64,000 nucleotides of DNA, taken from Nilaparvata lugens. Lineage: Eukaryota > Arthropoda > Insecta > Hemiptera > Delphacidae. Numbering within the stretch: the first letter of the stretch is position 1; every line of letters starts with the position of its first letter. The notes beneath the pieces were generated by a model that was given only the letters and a program-made list of their open reading frames with translations, searched no databases and was not told where the DNA came from. Position numbers and translations under genes: made by a program. Location: NCBI RefSeq assembly GCF_014356525.2, contig NC_052506.1:98146902-98210901 (forward strand), written 5' to 3'. This document shows, one piece after another, positions 47,801 through 59,794 of this stretch.

Positions 47801-48378
47801 CGTGAAGTACTATTGTCAGACAAACATTTTATGTCCACTCTCATAAGATCAATGGTAATCCTTTTCTGCCCTATTGAGCATAAAGCTGGATTCACACATC
47901 TCAGTATCAGAATTAGTGGAAATATAATTGCCATGAGTTATGATTGGACTGTTCCCACTCAGCACGGTCGAGCGAGTATGAATAGTCCAATTAGATATGA
48001 AAAGAATTATATTTTTACTGTACTGGATACGTTCACTGAAATGTGGGAATTTGGCTTAAAACTTTTGTGTGTACAGTAGTTGGATGGGTAAAGTGAATTG
48101 TTGATGTCGACGTATTTGTTACAAGCAGAAAACCCATAGTCTAATTAAGAACTTGACAAACTCATATATTGATGTAATGAAATCTTGAAGAATTTGAAAT
48201 AGGTCTATAACCATCCGCGGTAAATTAAGAATCTATATGCAAAATTTCAAGTTAATCAGTTGAGTAGTTGAGACTGCATCATTCGTGAATTTCCTATCCC
48301 ATACGTGTATAAGCCAATCATTTACTTATATTATAGATAAATTGATGTACTTGTTTATGTCCATGTATTTGGACGAAC

Positions 48379-48559
48379 CTGTGAGAGTTATGTGGAGCGC
48401 CAACTCGGCGCACAACCAGTGGAAGGTGGGCAGTTGGCGGAGGGGAGAGAAGCCACGCCACGCCATCAGGACACCGATGCCACACATCAGGACGCTCAGG
48501 TAGGACACCGCCAGTCCCACCACTATCTGGTTCAACACCACGGAACCAATTACCATCAC
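48379..48559 (-). CDS. Single exon of an unrecognised multi-pass membrane protein
   Basis: A 181-nt GC-rich block in AT-rich DNA. On the minus strand it is bounded by acceptor TTTCCGCAG before 48559 and a possible donor CTCACAG/GTTCGT after 48379. The frame has about 60 residues: VMVIGSVVLNQIVVGLAVSY then LSVLMCGIGVLMAW, two hydrophobic membrane segments, a polar RGFSPLRQLPT loop, and FHWLCAELALHITLT, a third. The compositional contrast and in-phase splice sites support a real exon. I do not recognise the family, and no sister exon is identified nearby. Antisense frames here are shadows. Confidence 0.5.
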
Positions 48560-48656
48560 CTGCGGAAACCACACTCCAATTCAAATTACTGAAAAACATT
48601 GGGTTGATATTAGATTTGACATTCGGTCAATTGAATAACAACTAGAATATAGTGAC

Positions 48657-49427
48657 TATAGTGAGGTCCACGTTATAATGGCTGAGTTTGATTAGCAATG
48701 CTATCCTTGTCTACCATTCAACAAAGCGGATAGCGCTATCTCCTTCTCGCTTTGCTCTGTCGCCAGATCGTCTTTTAACAATGTGGAATTAATCCTATTA
48801 TATTAAGCGAGCAATTTCTGTATTTTTATACATGGTTATTTTTATATCTGGCTATTTTATATCTGATTATTTATGTTTAACGGATCTCGAAAACGGCTCT
48901 AACGATTCTCACGAAATTTGGAACATAGTAGGTTCATGATATTATAAAGATTCGATTGCACTAGGTCTTATCCTTGAGAAAACTCGCTGAACAACATTAA
49001 AAGGATAATTCATCCTTGGCTGAAACAGCTGTGGATAGTAAAAAAGTGATTATGTGAAAATTCAAAATATTGCATCCTCGAAATTCATAAGATGACGTAT
49101 AGCCAGCTGTGAAATATAAACACGATCATTTTATAGAATTGTGTTCTTTTTATCAATAAATAAAAATAACGAGCGAAGCTCGGTGCCCCGATTTAATTAA
49201 CTAACAAAATATTTCATCTTAGTTATGAAAATTCATTATGAAATTATTGAAAAATATAACTTCCTTGATAAAATATAATTGATTATTTGAAACGAGAATA
49301 AACAGTTAATATTACATAAATATACCTGTATTAGCTACCGTCTATAGAAGGCATTGACAAGACAAAGGATTGGCAACGTTATTCTCCTATCTTTCTCCAC
49401 TGCCATTATAAAGTGGACCTCACTATA
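48657..49427. mobile_element. TATAGTGAGG-family MITE carrying an insertion
   Basis: Termini TATAGTGAGGTCCACG (48657) and AAGTGGACCTCACTATA (to 49427). The usual ~215-bp body is split at about 48795 and 49335 by ~540 bases with CGAAAACGGCTCTAACGATT and AACGAGCGAAGCTCGG, an unidentified repeat without coding capacity. Confidence 0.75.
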
Positions 49428-49439
49428 GCAACTGGTCAT

Positions 49440-49715
49440 TGGTTTTAGCAATACAAATAAGATTGAACAACGCTGGGTAACTTTGAGGGTTCACAAAATA
49501 TGGAGGACCGAGGAAAATACATAAAAATGCGGATCGACTTACTTGATGCGGTTTTAAAGACGACAGGGACTCAGCCAGCTTTGCCGGGGAGAAAGTACCC
49601 TCCTCCTCTTCCTCCTCCTGCTCCTCGGAGATAGACAGAGCTAGGTAGAGTGACATAGAGGGGGGGGGGAACTAAATGCGATAAGACATGCACTGTACTG
49701 TTTCCGTTCTAACCA
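49440..49715 (-). repeat. Unidentified dispersed repeat, inverted copy
   Basis: Inverse of the repeats at 9826-10075 and 34250-34498, diverged, with a run of nine or more G near 49662. The minus-strand open frame here is simply this repeat read through and is not a gene. Confidence 0.6.
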
Positions 49716-49958
49716 GTAACATTATAATATCATTTATAAGGAGTACAGTATTTGTATTTACAGCGACTGTTACATTTCTTCACAAATTTGCAAAAAAATA
49801 AATACCAATTTTATCCAAACAAGTGTGTCTGATATATTTTTCCACGCCAATCAACCATACTATTTTTTAATTTTATTATAAATTGGTGGTTGGTGAAAGA
49901 CTGATATCAATTCGTTCAGCTCGGTCAGGAAATTCTGTGAGTGGTCTGTCAAAGTGTA

Positions 49959-50226
49959 AGGGTATGATCACATTGAATGCGAAGTGCAAGCTTGGTTATG
50001 CATGATTAAGCATGCAGGGGTGAGAAAAACAAAATCTGAGAAAAATTAACAGGAACCCTCACATTGAACGCTTGCACTTGCTGGTTGCGTTCAGTGGGTG
50101 AGCAGCTACATGCAAGTCTCAACATGGTTCAATGGCACTTTTCAAATTTTGTTTTTCGGCTCATGCATGATCTGACGTGAACTTGCACTGATATATTTAT
50201 TAGGCATTCAATGTGATCACACCCTA
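49959..50226. mobile_element. 268-bp MITE with GATCACATTGAATGC ends
   Basis: Begins AGGGTATGATCACATTGAAT and ends ATTCAATGTGATCACACCCT. Inner segments (GTGCAAGCTTGG, CATGCATGA) are also partly inverted. No ORF. The style resembles hAT-type MITEs, but target duplications were not verified. Confidence 0.75.
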
Positions 50227-51190
50227 ACGATTTAGCTGAGGTCGCCCTTGACTCGATATGCTCTCACAGACCACTTGCTAACTGTCATCACAGAACTGAA
50301 CATTAATATTGTTCTTTCACCAGCCGCCATTTTTGTTGGCGTTTGCCATATACAGAAAATTGGACTATGATTAACGTTTATGTACATTGTCTGGTTGAAT
50401 ATTAAACAGCTATCAAACATTATTAGACATTATTTAACCACTATCGAATGTTAAATGAAGATTATCAGATATTTTTGTTCAATATTTGAACATTTGATAA
50501 GCATTGTATGGACATTTAGTAACTATATGGTAATTTCATGCTCTGTATATATTGTAAAAATGGAGAAAAAAATTGATTAGATAATATCTATATTTGGTTA
50601 GAACTGGGACATTTGAATGTTGAATGAACAAACAATGTTGAATATTGAAAAAAATCATTGTATTAATAAATGCCACAGACAACCATTAGATCTGTGCTGA
50701 TAGTTTCATTGTTTTACACTACTTAATTTACGTCTGTCAGTGTGGAGAAAGGGGGTGTCATTGAACAAATCTAATTTATTTAGGTTATTCATTGAGAAAA
50801 AAATTAAAAGCAATATAGTAAGATAAAACAATTATATAATGAATATAGTTCTTCAACAATAAGTTTCATTTAATATATGAATTTCTAAACAGGTAGGATA
50901 AAAAAGCAGGATGTGATGACACAACTATTTTGTCAATATTTCGTACAAAACTATTCTATTTAATGGAATAATAGCATATCGTTTAAGGCTACATACATAA
51001 ATACAATTTGAAAGTCACATTATCTTTTGTTTACATCACAATAATAATCAAATGTTTAATTTTAATAGTTTTTTTGTCAACTAGTCTTCAAAGAGATATC
51101 ACAATCATTTACTGCTGGATCACTGATATAATCCAGTGAGAAAATCATGAAAGTAGTTTGGCACTTCTACAGAATCAATTCATTTGCTAG
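50227..51190. other. No gene recognised
   Basis: AT-rich. ATTTGAACATTTGATAAGC and similar short motifs repeat weakly at 50400-50530. No supported frame. Confidence 0.4.
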
Positions 51191-52180
51191 AATTTTTATT
51201 TGCATAAACACCAATAATATGTATTTTTGGATTCACAAATTTATATATATTTTTTTATTTTTATGGTTTTTAGAAAATTTGAGATTTTTTTACATATTTT
51301 ACAAATTATATTCATTTTTACTCATTTTATCGTTTTGTAACAACCACACATAATTATGCATCCACCATGAACACCAATAATATGTATTTTTTGAATTTAC
51401 AAGTTATATATATTTTTTTATTTTAATGATTTTTAATAAATTTGAGATTTTTTCACATATTTTACAAATTATATTCATTTTTTCATTTTATCATTTTGTA
51501 ACAACCACACATAATTATGCATCCACCATAAACACCAATATGTATTTTTGGATTTACAAATTTATATATATTTTTATTTTTATGGTTTTCAATACTTTTG
51601 ATATTTTTTTACATATTTTACAAAAAATATTCATTTTTTTTCATTTTATTGTTTTGTAACAAACACACATAATTATGCATCCACCATAAACACCAATAAT
51701 ATGTATTTTTTAATTTACAAATTCATATATATTATTTTTTTAATTTAATTCTTATGGGTTTTTAATACATTTGAGATTTTTTTGAATATTTTACAAACTA
51801 TATTCATTTTTTTTTTTCATTTTATCGTTTTGTAATAACCACACATAATTAAGCATCCACCATAACACCAATAATATGTATTTTTGGATTTACAAGTTTA
51901 TATATATATATATTTTTTATTTTTATGATTTTGAATAAATTTGAGATTGTTTTTACATATTTTACAAATTATATTCATTTTTTCATTTTATCGTTTTGTA
52001 ACAACCACACATGCATCCACCATAAACAGCAATAGTATATTTTTTGGGGGTTTACAAATTTATACATATTTTTTTATTTTTATGATTTTTAATACATTTG
52101 AGATTTTTTTACATATTTTACAAACTATATTCATTTTTTTTTCATCTTGTCATTTTGTAACAACCACACATAATTATGCA
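51190..52180 (+). repeat. ~165-bp AT-rich tandem repeat, about six copies
   Basis: CCACACATAATTATGCATCC or variants occur at about 51340, 51505, 51663, 51838, 52003 and 52163. Each is followed by CACCAATAATATGTATTTTT, TATATATTTTTTTATTTT and TACATATTTTACAAA. The unit length is about 155-180. Long hydrophobic frames through it are a composition effect. Confidence 0.9.
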
Positions 52181-52189
52181 TCCGAGAAA

Positions 52190-52679
52190 AAAAAATGACA
52201 TTGAAAATAATACATAACAATGCTGAATGATAGTATTTTCTGATACTTCATCACTTTAGTAAAAAATAAGACACTACAGAATACAATACAGTAGGCCTAC
52301 ATAGCAACTGAAGTGTTTGCTATAACATTTCATTTCCTACTATCACTATGTAAATCTCAAAGTGGATAAGTAAATTACATTATGATTTATTTAAATAGTA
52401 AAATAGAATCTTCCTTCAATCAACAAACAACGTCACAAACAACGCTCCTTCAATCCACGTGACATACATATATAAATATATAATTTACATTATGTTAATA
52501 ATGTGGTGACATCATTTGATGCCAGCTTTAAACGTTTCTCCTGTGGAGAAAAAATGATGAATTTAGTAGACTGTTTAGTGGATCCTAGACATTCAGATTC
52601 AAATCTATACATAACAATTGATTCCCCTTTTCATCCAGGATATTTGTGTTTTCTTAAAATTTCAATTTATTGACCGAGC
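52190..52679. other. No feature recognised
   Basis: AT-rich, unique in the window. Confidence 0.4.
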
Positions 52680-52960
52680 GAAATGAGTTCTAAGATTCAA
52701 GTCGACGGCTTTGCATTTCTCTTTATGTTTATATGTTCCGCAATTACGGCAAAACGCAGCAATAGATTACCATGAAATTTGACAGGTATATTTCTTTTTA
52801 AATTGTGCCTCGACGTATATACAAGGTTTTTTGAAAATTTTGCATTTTAAGGTTAATACAATAGGTAAAGTCTCCTTCGAACGCCAATATTACAGTAAAA
52901 ATCAGAAAAGAATCATCCATAATAATTCAGCTGTTGAGTGGATTTTTAATTGCATGCAAT
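52680..52960 (+). repeat. Dispersed ~250-bp repeat, second copy
   Basis: Matches 39645-39960 over AATTACGGCAAAACGCA, CATGAAATTTGACAGGTA and ACGTATATACAAGG. It is followed by alternating TGCATGCAAT / ATTGCATGCA motifs to 53060. Confidence 0.7.
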
Positions 52961-53060
52961 AACGCATGCAATTAATATATCAATGTAACTTAGTAAAAAA
53001 TCAGCTGTCGTGTTGACTATTCATTGCATGCAATGACGCATGCAATTAATAATGGAAAGA

Positions 53061-55140
53061 AAAGATAGTATTTTCTCTCGACCTTTATCTGCTTTCAACT
53101 CGGTCTGACCTGTTGCCAGTAAGTTGGAGGAGATTAGATTTTGATGTTAGCATATTTTTGATACACTAACCTCAACAGCCATTAGCTGTTTTCACACCGA
53201 CATCTTGCCGACACAACATACAAACAGGATCTACTCTTATGGACAGTATGAGACGAGGCTGTGTTATATAACTGCGCGAGGTCTACTGTTCATAGAACTA
53301 CTAGTCCAGGATTAAAATGTCGTTTAACCAAAATCATCAAATATTTAATAATTCAATACAATGATACATGTACAAATGTAAAGCTGACTTGCACCGAGGT
53401 AGAATCAATTTAATCATAAATAATTTGAAATATATTTCAAGTTGTTAGGCTTCATTAATTCATTGAACACCTATTTTATCATTATGTGTTATCAGAACCT
53501 TTTAGAATTATGTAGATTGCCTGTAATGAATAAATTGAGTTCCATATGTAAATGTATTATTTCTACCAAACTCCAAAATAACTATTTCAATGTGACTTTT
53601 AATTGTTCAGTCAATTTAAAATAATTTTGATTCTGCAATAACTTATACATAAGTGATATCAATGTAAGAAAGAACAGATTATATACTTCTAGATGAATGG
53701 AACAATATTGGAAAAATGTTATCCAACGGTATTTGAATACACCCCTGACTGTTACTGTATGGGAGTACCACCAGTAATTTATAAGTTTTCAATTCGTCAA
53801 AAGAGTGGTTATAGATAAAATAGTGTACTCAACGGTTATAATCTTCTCCTATCTATATTTTTTCTTATTATTATTGTTCATCTTCTTCCTCTTCTTCCTT
53901 ATTCTTCTGTCTCCTTTTTCTATTATCTTCTTCTTCTTCTCGCTTGTTCTTCTTCTCCTCCTGTCATCTTCTTCTTCTTCTTTTTCTTCTTCCTCTAGCT
54001 TTGTCCGGCAAGGACTGATTTGTTTTTGTATTATGGAGTCCCTTTTGTATAAGGTACCAAGAACAATAACAGAGATATTTCCAGGGCTCTAGAGAATAAT
54101 AATACTAATTCCCTCTGTCCTTTTGCTAAGTTGAAACGTGTAGCAACGTGAGTTGAAATGTATAAGTTGACCTAAATTTTTGAAGGCTGATCTTCGAATT
54201 GATAAAATTATAGAAACATGATCACAAGTAAATCCCTAAGAACATAATGAAGATGGAGACTATTCATTTTAACAGAATCATGTTTCCTCATCATTATCAC
54301 CATTCTCAAATTATACGAGTCGATCCATCCGGCGTATTCACGCATGATGTGTGCAGAAAATCTCACTCACACTGACTGTACAACACTGTGAGATTAACTA
54401 TTCTAAGTCAAGGACTCTAAGACTCTCTGTTGTGAGGCCGGGTGATATAATTATTCTCGAGTGACGTTTTCATGTGAAAATTTAGATTTTTCTCCCCTCA
54501 CAGGTTTTTACCTTGAGCATTATTGTTCTAAAAAAATTGTGTATCATTTTGTTTTTATATGTATGTAAATCATGTGTGTGTATGTTGAACAATAAAAAAT
54601 TTGACGTTTCCACCCAGTCACTCTGCGCTTTTATGTTAACTATATCTACCCATTTAAATTAGAACTTTATAAACTGTGATTAATTAGACTCGATTCATTT
54701 TAACATTACAAATTATTTCTCAAAAGCTTACACCACATCGAAAGAATTACATCAAATCAAGCACTAGATTTTTATTAATATGATTCCTTGTGATATTCAT
54801 TGAAGAATAGATATGAAGGGAATAGAAACTTTAAGGGAACGTATTCCACTGGACAAAAAGAATTACTTAACTTCTGATGGAGATTATTATAAATGTTAAT
54901 AATAAGTGTATATTACATGCGGTCAGATTTTATATAATACTCCATATACGTACTTGAACTTGAAAATAATAGCCCAGTCAATAAAGGTTTTTTCGATCCA
55001 AAAATTAAATAAAAGCTGAATCTTCCACCATCGATAGAACCCTCCCAGAGGGTCATTCTCCCAAAAGTCCCAAGAAATCTTCTTGGAGCTTTCCCCCCTA
55101 GCACCCCTCAAAGTTGAAAAATGCAGGTAATCACGGAAAA
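53061..55140. other. Mostly featureless, with a (CTT)n tract
   Basis: A CTT/TTC-rich tract at about 53870-54000 generates a spurious Ser/Leu/Phe frame. At 54940-55130 a GC-richer patch is open in two minus-strand frames (GGARGESSKKISWDFWEND-like) and may belong to a repeat, but no product is recognised. Confidence 0.4.
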
Positions 55141-55850
55141 TCAATTATCTCTGTACCCATTGATCGGAAACAGCTATATTATATGCCATTCGATTTGTTA
55201 CATTATGGACTACAATATTAGTTCTATTCATTTTTTCAATAAAATTAACAGTTTTCTTGATAAAATAATATATATGTAAAAATTTAGGGGGTTTGCGATT
55301 TGATTTTTTTGTTTTCTTCGATTAACTTCGAAGCAAGTAGTTTTAAAGAAAAATGAGCCAAATAATTAATGTAGCCACTCTTATTGCAAATCCATTGATG
55401 TATACTGTTATGTATTTGCGATTCGATTTGACGCCGTGGAAGGGGAAACAGTCGACGCGGAACGGCGCGGCTGACTCTCTTAGCCATAGTAAACAGCAAA
55501 CTGGAAATCAATTATCTCTGTAACCATTAATCGAAAAAAAATCTATCATATGCCATTCGATTCGTTAAATTAAGGACTACAATAATAGTCGAATTCATTT
55601 TCTCAATAAATCGAACAGTTTCCTTAATAAAATAATATAATGTAAAAATTTAGGGGTTTTTCGATTTGATTTTTGTTTTCTCCAATTAACTTCGAAGCAA
55701 GTAGTTTTAAAGAACAATGTGACGAATAATTATGGTAGCCACATTCATTGCGAATCCATTGATGTATATTGTTATGTATTTGCGATTCAAGTTGACGCTG
55801 TGGAAGGGGAAACAGCCAACGCGGCTGACTCCCTCCACCATAGTAAACAG
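55141..55850 (+). repeat. ~370-bp tandem duplication
   Basis: The units at 55141-55510 and 55511-55850 both start AATTATCTCTGTA-CCATT. They share CGAAGCAAGTAGTTTTAAAG, TCCATTGATGTATA and GGAAGGGGAAACAG. Unit 2 is diverged and slightly shorter. No stable coding frame is shared by both. Confidence 0.85.
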
Positions 55851-56600
55851 AATAATACAGTATGGCACTCGAAACAATCAATTTTGTCTATTGTTTTGAC
55901 ATGCGCTGTATATAGATTTTCACTTTTTAATACTCTTAAAAAATATTACAATTTTCTTGATTTAACCATGCTCATGATAAAAATCAGGATTTCGTTGTTT
56001 TCTCACAGAATTTATTATATTAATTTGAAGTGTGCCTTCTCCATACGAGTCAGAGGTAACACAATTTGATAACTCTAGTTTCAGATATTGATGTTTTTCA
56101 ACGAAGTTTCATGATATATCATGTGTCCGACTCTTCATCTTATCCTTATTTTGTGAAAAATGAAGATTCAAAATTTATTTTCGTAGCTTTTCTTGTGTTT
56201 TAACTTGTTTCATCACTCTTTATAATTTAAACACTTGATAATGGAATGAATATCATCAGATCATGTGAACAAAAAAGTTTTCAATCTGAAAGTAGATTAA
56301 TTTGTTGCACATTCGGTTCAAATATCAACAAATGTTACCAAATATTATCACATATAGTGAGAACGAATTATTCTGAAGCTTACAATTCTCACTGAACATG
56401 AAGAGGCAATACCAAGCCAGAATCGCAGTTCCGTTCAAATCATTATTATCAGAGCTTTCAAATTGATGCTATATGTAACTATGGATGTTATCCCCATCTC
56501 ACAATTTCCCTATTTATCCTTATCCTGATTCAGAATAAAGTAGTTGAGTAGCTATGATTAGGGAGTTCAAGGAAGCTTTTTTGCGCAATTACCCCCCCTC
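55851..56600. other. No feature recognised
   Basis: AT-rich, no supported frame. Confidence 0.4.
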
Positions 56601-56730
56601 CCCCCTCCACCACCCCCCTGAGTTTGCGCAAATTCCCCCTCCCCCTCTCCCTCTCCCTCTCCTTCTCCTTCTCCCTCTCCCTCTCCTTCTCCCTCACCCT
56701 CTCCCTCTCCCTCTCCTTATCTTATCTCCC
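56600..56730 (+). repeat. CCCTCTC-type microsatellite
   Basis: A pure pyrimidine tract of CTCCCT/CTCCTT units at about 56632-56720. The Pro/Leu and Ser/Leu frames are artefacts. Confidence 0.9.
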
Positions 56731-56844
56731 CTCTTCCAGTGAGGACAAGGGGGTTGAAAAGAGAGAGATATATCTCTCCCCTTCCCCTTGCCAAGGTGAG
56801 GGAAAAAAAAATTTCCCTTTTTGGAGGAAAAATTCCCTCTCTAT

Positions 56845-57560
56845 ACTGACAGATTAAAGTGAATCCATATTTCTACATCTAATGCTATACTGTCAAATTA
56901 AAGTGAATTCCAAATGAGGGAAAAAATTCTCTACTGTCAAATTAAAGTGAATGCTAGATGAGGGAAAAAATTCTCTACTGTCAAATTAAAGTGAATCCAT
57001 ATTTCTACATCTTTATACTGACAGATTAAAGTGAATCTGTATAATTTCCCTTTCTCAGTGAGGGAAAAAATAATTTCTCAATGAGGGAAAAATTCTCTAC
57101 TGTCAAATTAAAGTGAATCCATATTTCTACATCTTTATACTGAGTGAATCTGTTACATCTTTATACTGTAAAATTAAATTGATTGCAAATTAATACATCT
57201 AATAACTTATACTGTATCTACTGACAGATTAAAGTGAATCTGTATTCTCTACTGTCAAATTAAAGTGAATCTGTTACATCTTTATACTGTAAAATTATAA
57301 AGTGATTGCAAATTGAATAATTCGGAGGGTACAAGAGAGAGAGAGTGATACACCCATCGTTTCTCTGTCTCTCGCATAAGCTTAAAGATTGTGCAAACTA
57401 CTAGGTGGAAAAAACAGATGGCCTCATGCGTTATCTCCTATTCTCGCTTACTCGCACCATATCTACTGCTTTTCCTCTATTACGAAAGCCATGTGAAAGA
57501 GAAATCAGTCGTGAGTTCCTTTTTAATCCCGCCTTCCTATACTGCCAGTTAAAGTGAATC
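56845..57560 (+). repeat. Cluster of a dispersed ~20-mer (ACTGTCAAATTAAAGTGAAT)
   Basis: The 20-mer or close variants (ACTGACAGATTAAAGTGAAT) occur about eleven times between 56847 and 57560. Spacing ranges from about 30 to 80 bases, with one larger gap before the last copy. They alternate with CCATATTTCTACATCTTTAT and TGAGGGAAAAAATTCTCT spacers. All are in the same orientation, unlike a simple tandem array. Confidence 0.8.
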
Positions 57561-58099
57561 CATCATCCTCCTCGGCAGCTATGCCTTAGTACATCGCGTG
57601 CTACGACGCCCACTTTCCTGCAATATCAATTATAATTATTCCACTGTCACCAATCTTTAATACTGCTGGCTTTTCTATGATTGAGATAACTACAATAATA
57701 AATACAATTGCTGTAGATTGAAGATTCCTACAGCATTCCCTGTTATGACATTTATGACATGTTCTGTATTTTATTTTACTGAGTAAGCTCAATCCAGAAA
57801 TTACTTGAACAGAAATAAACGAGTTACGATTTTACTTCTCAACAACCATTAATGATAATGTAGATGACAAGATTTTTTAACAACAGAGTTTTAGCTGGTT
57901 CTATCTAGTTTTCAAACCCTGTGTCAACGCTACATAAATTCGTTCAAGAAAATATTTATCTCGTAACTACATTAATGCATCAAACTCTCAAGAGACCGAT
58001 GCATTTTTTCAACATCAAGTTCAATGTATTACTTTCAAGTATAAATAAAAGTGCCTATAGGCTCCTGACAAGAGACAACTATTATTTGATAAATTAATA
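57561..58099. other. Flank of the Rep-like element
   Basis: No gene recognised. It ends in AAATTAATA directly before the left terminal repeat. Confidence 0.4.
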
Positions 58100-58192
58100 T
58101 CATATAGTTAAGAAATCACCTTGCTATGCTTTCAACGAAGGCTGTTTCAACGACCCCCACTCCTCCTACCACTGTCACATGATCACACACCA
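58100..58192 (+). repeat. Left 93-bp terminal inverted repeat
   Basis: Reads TCATATAGTTAAGAAATCAC, then CTTTCAACGAAGGCTG, GACCCCCACTCCTCC and CACATGATCACACACC. It mirrors 60987-61079, with mismatches at 58108 and just after TCCTCCTACC. Confidence 0.9.
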
Positions 58193-58424
58193 ATCAAATA
58201 ACTAACTAACCTTTGATTTGCTTTGTCCACCTTTGTACTATGTTCTCCTCCTCCTCCCCTCCGAGGACAAAAATCCTCCCCTCCAAGGACAAAAATTGTC
58301 CTCCGTTCTCCTCCTCCTCCTCCTTTGTCCTCCTCCTCCACTCGTTTAGCAGGAAAGAAAAATGAGAGAGGAATCAGGAGAAGGGGTGAGAGGTAAATGT
58401 CAACACTCAATGTCACAATAATTT

Positions 58425-58440
58425 TCTTTATTTTCAAATC
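58425..58440 (-). terminator. Poly(A) signal of the TIR-element transcript
   Basis: TTTATT on the plus strand at about 58428-58433 gives AATAAA on the coding strand, roughly 40 bases after the ORF2 stop and well inside the left terminal repeat. Confidence 0.6.
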
Positions 58441-58474
58441 ATTATACATACATCAAAGCATATCTATGGCCAAA

Positions 58475-59794
58475 TCAAATACAGAAAGTAACTCTTTCCT
58501 TATTCCTACTGGGTGTATATTTAAAAACATCTAGCTTGATTCTAATTTTATAATTCAAATCTATGTTTGGCTTTTCAAATTCTTCCTCTAACCAATAGTT
58601 TGACACATACAATGCTTCCACATTTTCAAACTGTAGGATATACCGAGTATAGTTTCTATTGTACACTTCTTTTATTGCAATAATGACCAACTCTATACCT
58701 TCTGGTAACTCTTCTAATTTTTTGCACTGTCCTACTTTTACTTTCCCTTTAATTTCCAGCATTGTGATGTTATTATACTGCTCCACTTCTTTTTGTGTGA
58801 AGGGAGTGTCTTCCAAGTTTTTCCATACATCTGACAGAAACTTGAGTGATTCTATTCTAGGAAATGTATGACCATTATAGCTTGTCATACCATTGACTGT
58901 AATTACACAAATTTTCTCTTCCCTTGGTAGACAAATTATTTCTTTTTTGTCAGTGTAAGGGATTACAAAATAACCCTCTTTCTTGAGAGTTTCGATAGCT
59001 TTGTATGCATTAATAAAAACATTTTTATGGCACCCCTTTACAAAGTAAACATTTTTCGAACCTTCCTTTTCTTCTAAAACACCTACATATGCAAATTTTC
59101 CTTTATTATTTACAGTAAATGCAGTCACATTGTACACTCCACTTAGATCAAAATTTCGCCAATATGAATGGAAATATGGTTCAAGTTCCTCTCTCAAATT
59201 TTCTATTTCTTCCTCAAATTCTTCTAGCTGCTTATGCTGTGCCCTAAATGACTGTGTGGTTTCAAAAAACTCAGTTTTCCTCCGTTTTAGATCAATTTCA
59301 TCCAGTTCTAGCTTACACTTTTTGTCTGATAGCACTGTGATAGGAGACAAGGGCTGTATCTCTTTAACAGGGTATGGGAGAAGCTTACAAGTTATGTTTG
59401 CTCGTTTTCTTAAGACTTGTGGTATCAAGTTACCTGTTGCTACAAGGCCCAACTCATCTAGGTCAACAACTTTGGATATGGTAGAGAAAACTGTGGTTGA
59501 CTTGGAGAAATATGTCTCACCACTCTTAATATAACACTTTTGTGAGAAACTGATATTATTCTTGTTTGATGTATCCTCAAAAATTTCTACATAATTTATA
59601 GGTAGTAAATTGAAACTGAATGCAGAAATAACATAAGAAATTATTTTATTTCTATGTTGTGGGTCAGTGGGCAGCTTTACTTGTACACCAGTCAATTTCT
59701 TGGTATTGCTATTACCCCAGTAAACATACTGTAGAAGATCATTATAGACCAAACAACAACTATTTTTTAAATTATCTGTCAGTTTTCTCCACAT
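58475..59794 (-). CDS. Companion protein of the TIR element (ORF2, ~439 aa)
   Basis: Open from the first ATG at 59794 (MWRKLTDNLK). An upstream in-frame GTG at 59809 is unlikely as a eukaryotic start. The N-terminal ~90 residues (VYWGNSNTKKLTGVQVKLP, ISAFSFNLLPINYVEIF) could once have been fused to ORF1. Next come a basic KRRKTE at 170-175 and a predicted acidic coiled coil at 175-208 (QLEEFEEEIENLREELE). The C-terminal 70 residues include LPEGIELVIIAIKEVYNRNY, TRYILQFENVEALYVSNYW, a pattern like small OB-fold DNA-binding domains. A role as single-strand DNA-binding or accessory replication factor is inferred. Translation could be by leaky scanning, reinitiation or a -1 frameshift from ORF1. 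I do not recognise a named family. Confidence 0.65.
   Translation of the reverse strand: MWRKLTDNLKNSCCLVYNDLLQYVYWGNSNTKKLTGVQVKLPTDPQHRNKIISYVISAFSFNLLPINYVEIFEDTSNKNNISFSQKCYIKSGETYFSKSTTVFSTISKVVDLDELGLVATGNLIPQVLRKRANITCKLLPYPVKEIQPLSPITVLSDKKCKLELDEIDLKRRKTEFFETTQSFRAQHKQLEEFEEEIENLREELEPYFHSYWRNFDLSGVYNVTAFTVNNKGKFAYVGVLEEKEGSKNVYFVKGCHKNVFINAYKAIETLKKEGYFVIPYTDKKEIICLPREEKICVITVNGMTSYNGHTFPRIESLKFLSDVWKNLEDTPFTQKEVEQYNNITMLEIKGKVKVGQCKKLEELPEGIELVIIAIKEVYNRNYTRYILQFENVEALYVSNYWLEEEFEKPNIDLNYKIRIKLDVFKYTPSRNKERVTFCI

Noticed and set aside
51147..52198. Three similar hydrophobic frames suggesting a gene family
   Set aside because: They are the same AT-rich tandem repeat read repeatedly; units differ in length by non-multiples of three.
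53805..54092. Hydrophobic Leu/Phe/Ser frame, possible membrane protein
   Set aside because: Produced by a CTT/TTC-rich tract; no conserved motif or splice context.
56554..56857. Pro/Leu- and Ser/Leu-rich frames
   Set aside because: Artefacts of the CCCTCTC pyrimidine tract.
56845..57560. CRISPR-like repeat/spacer array
   Set aside because: Repeat and spacer lengths vary, spacers themselves repeat, and the DNA is eukaryotic.
59130..59534. Ser-rich plus-strand frame of 134 codons
   Set aside because: Antisense shadow of ORF2 of the Rep-like element.
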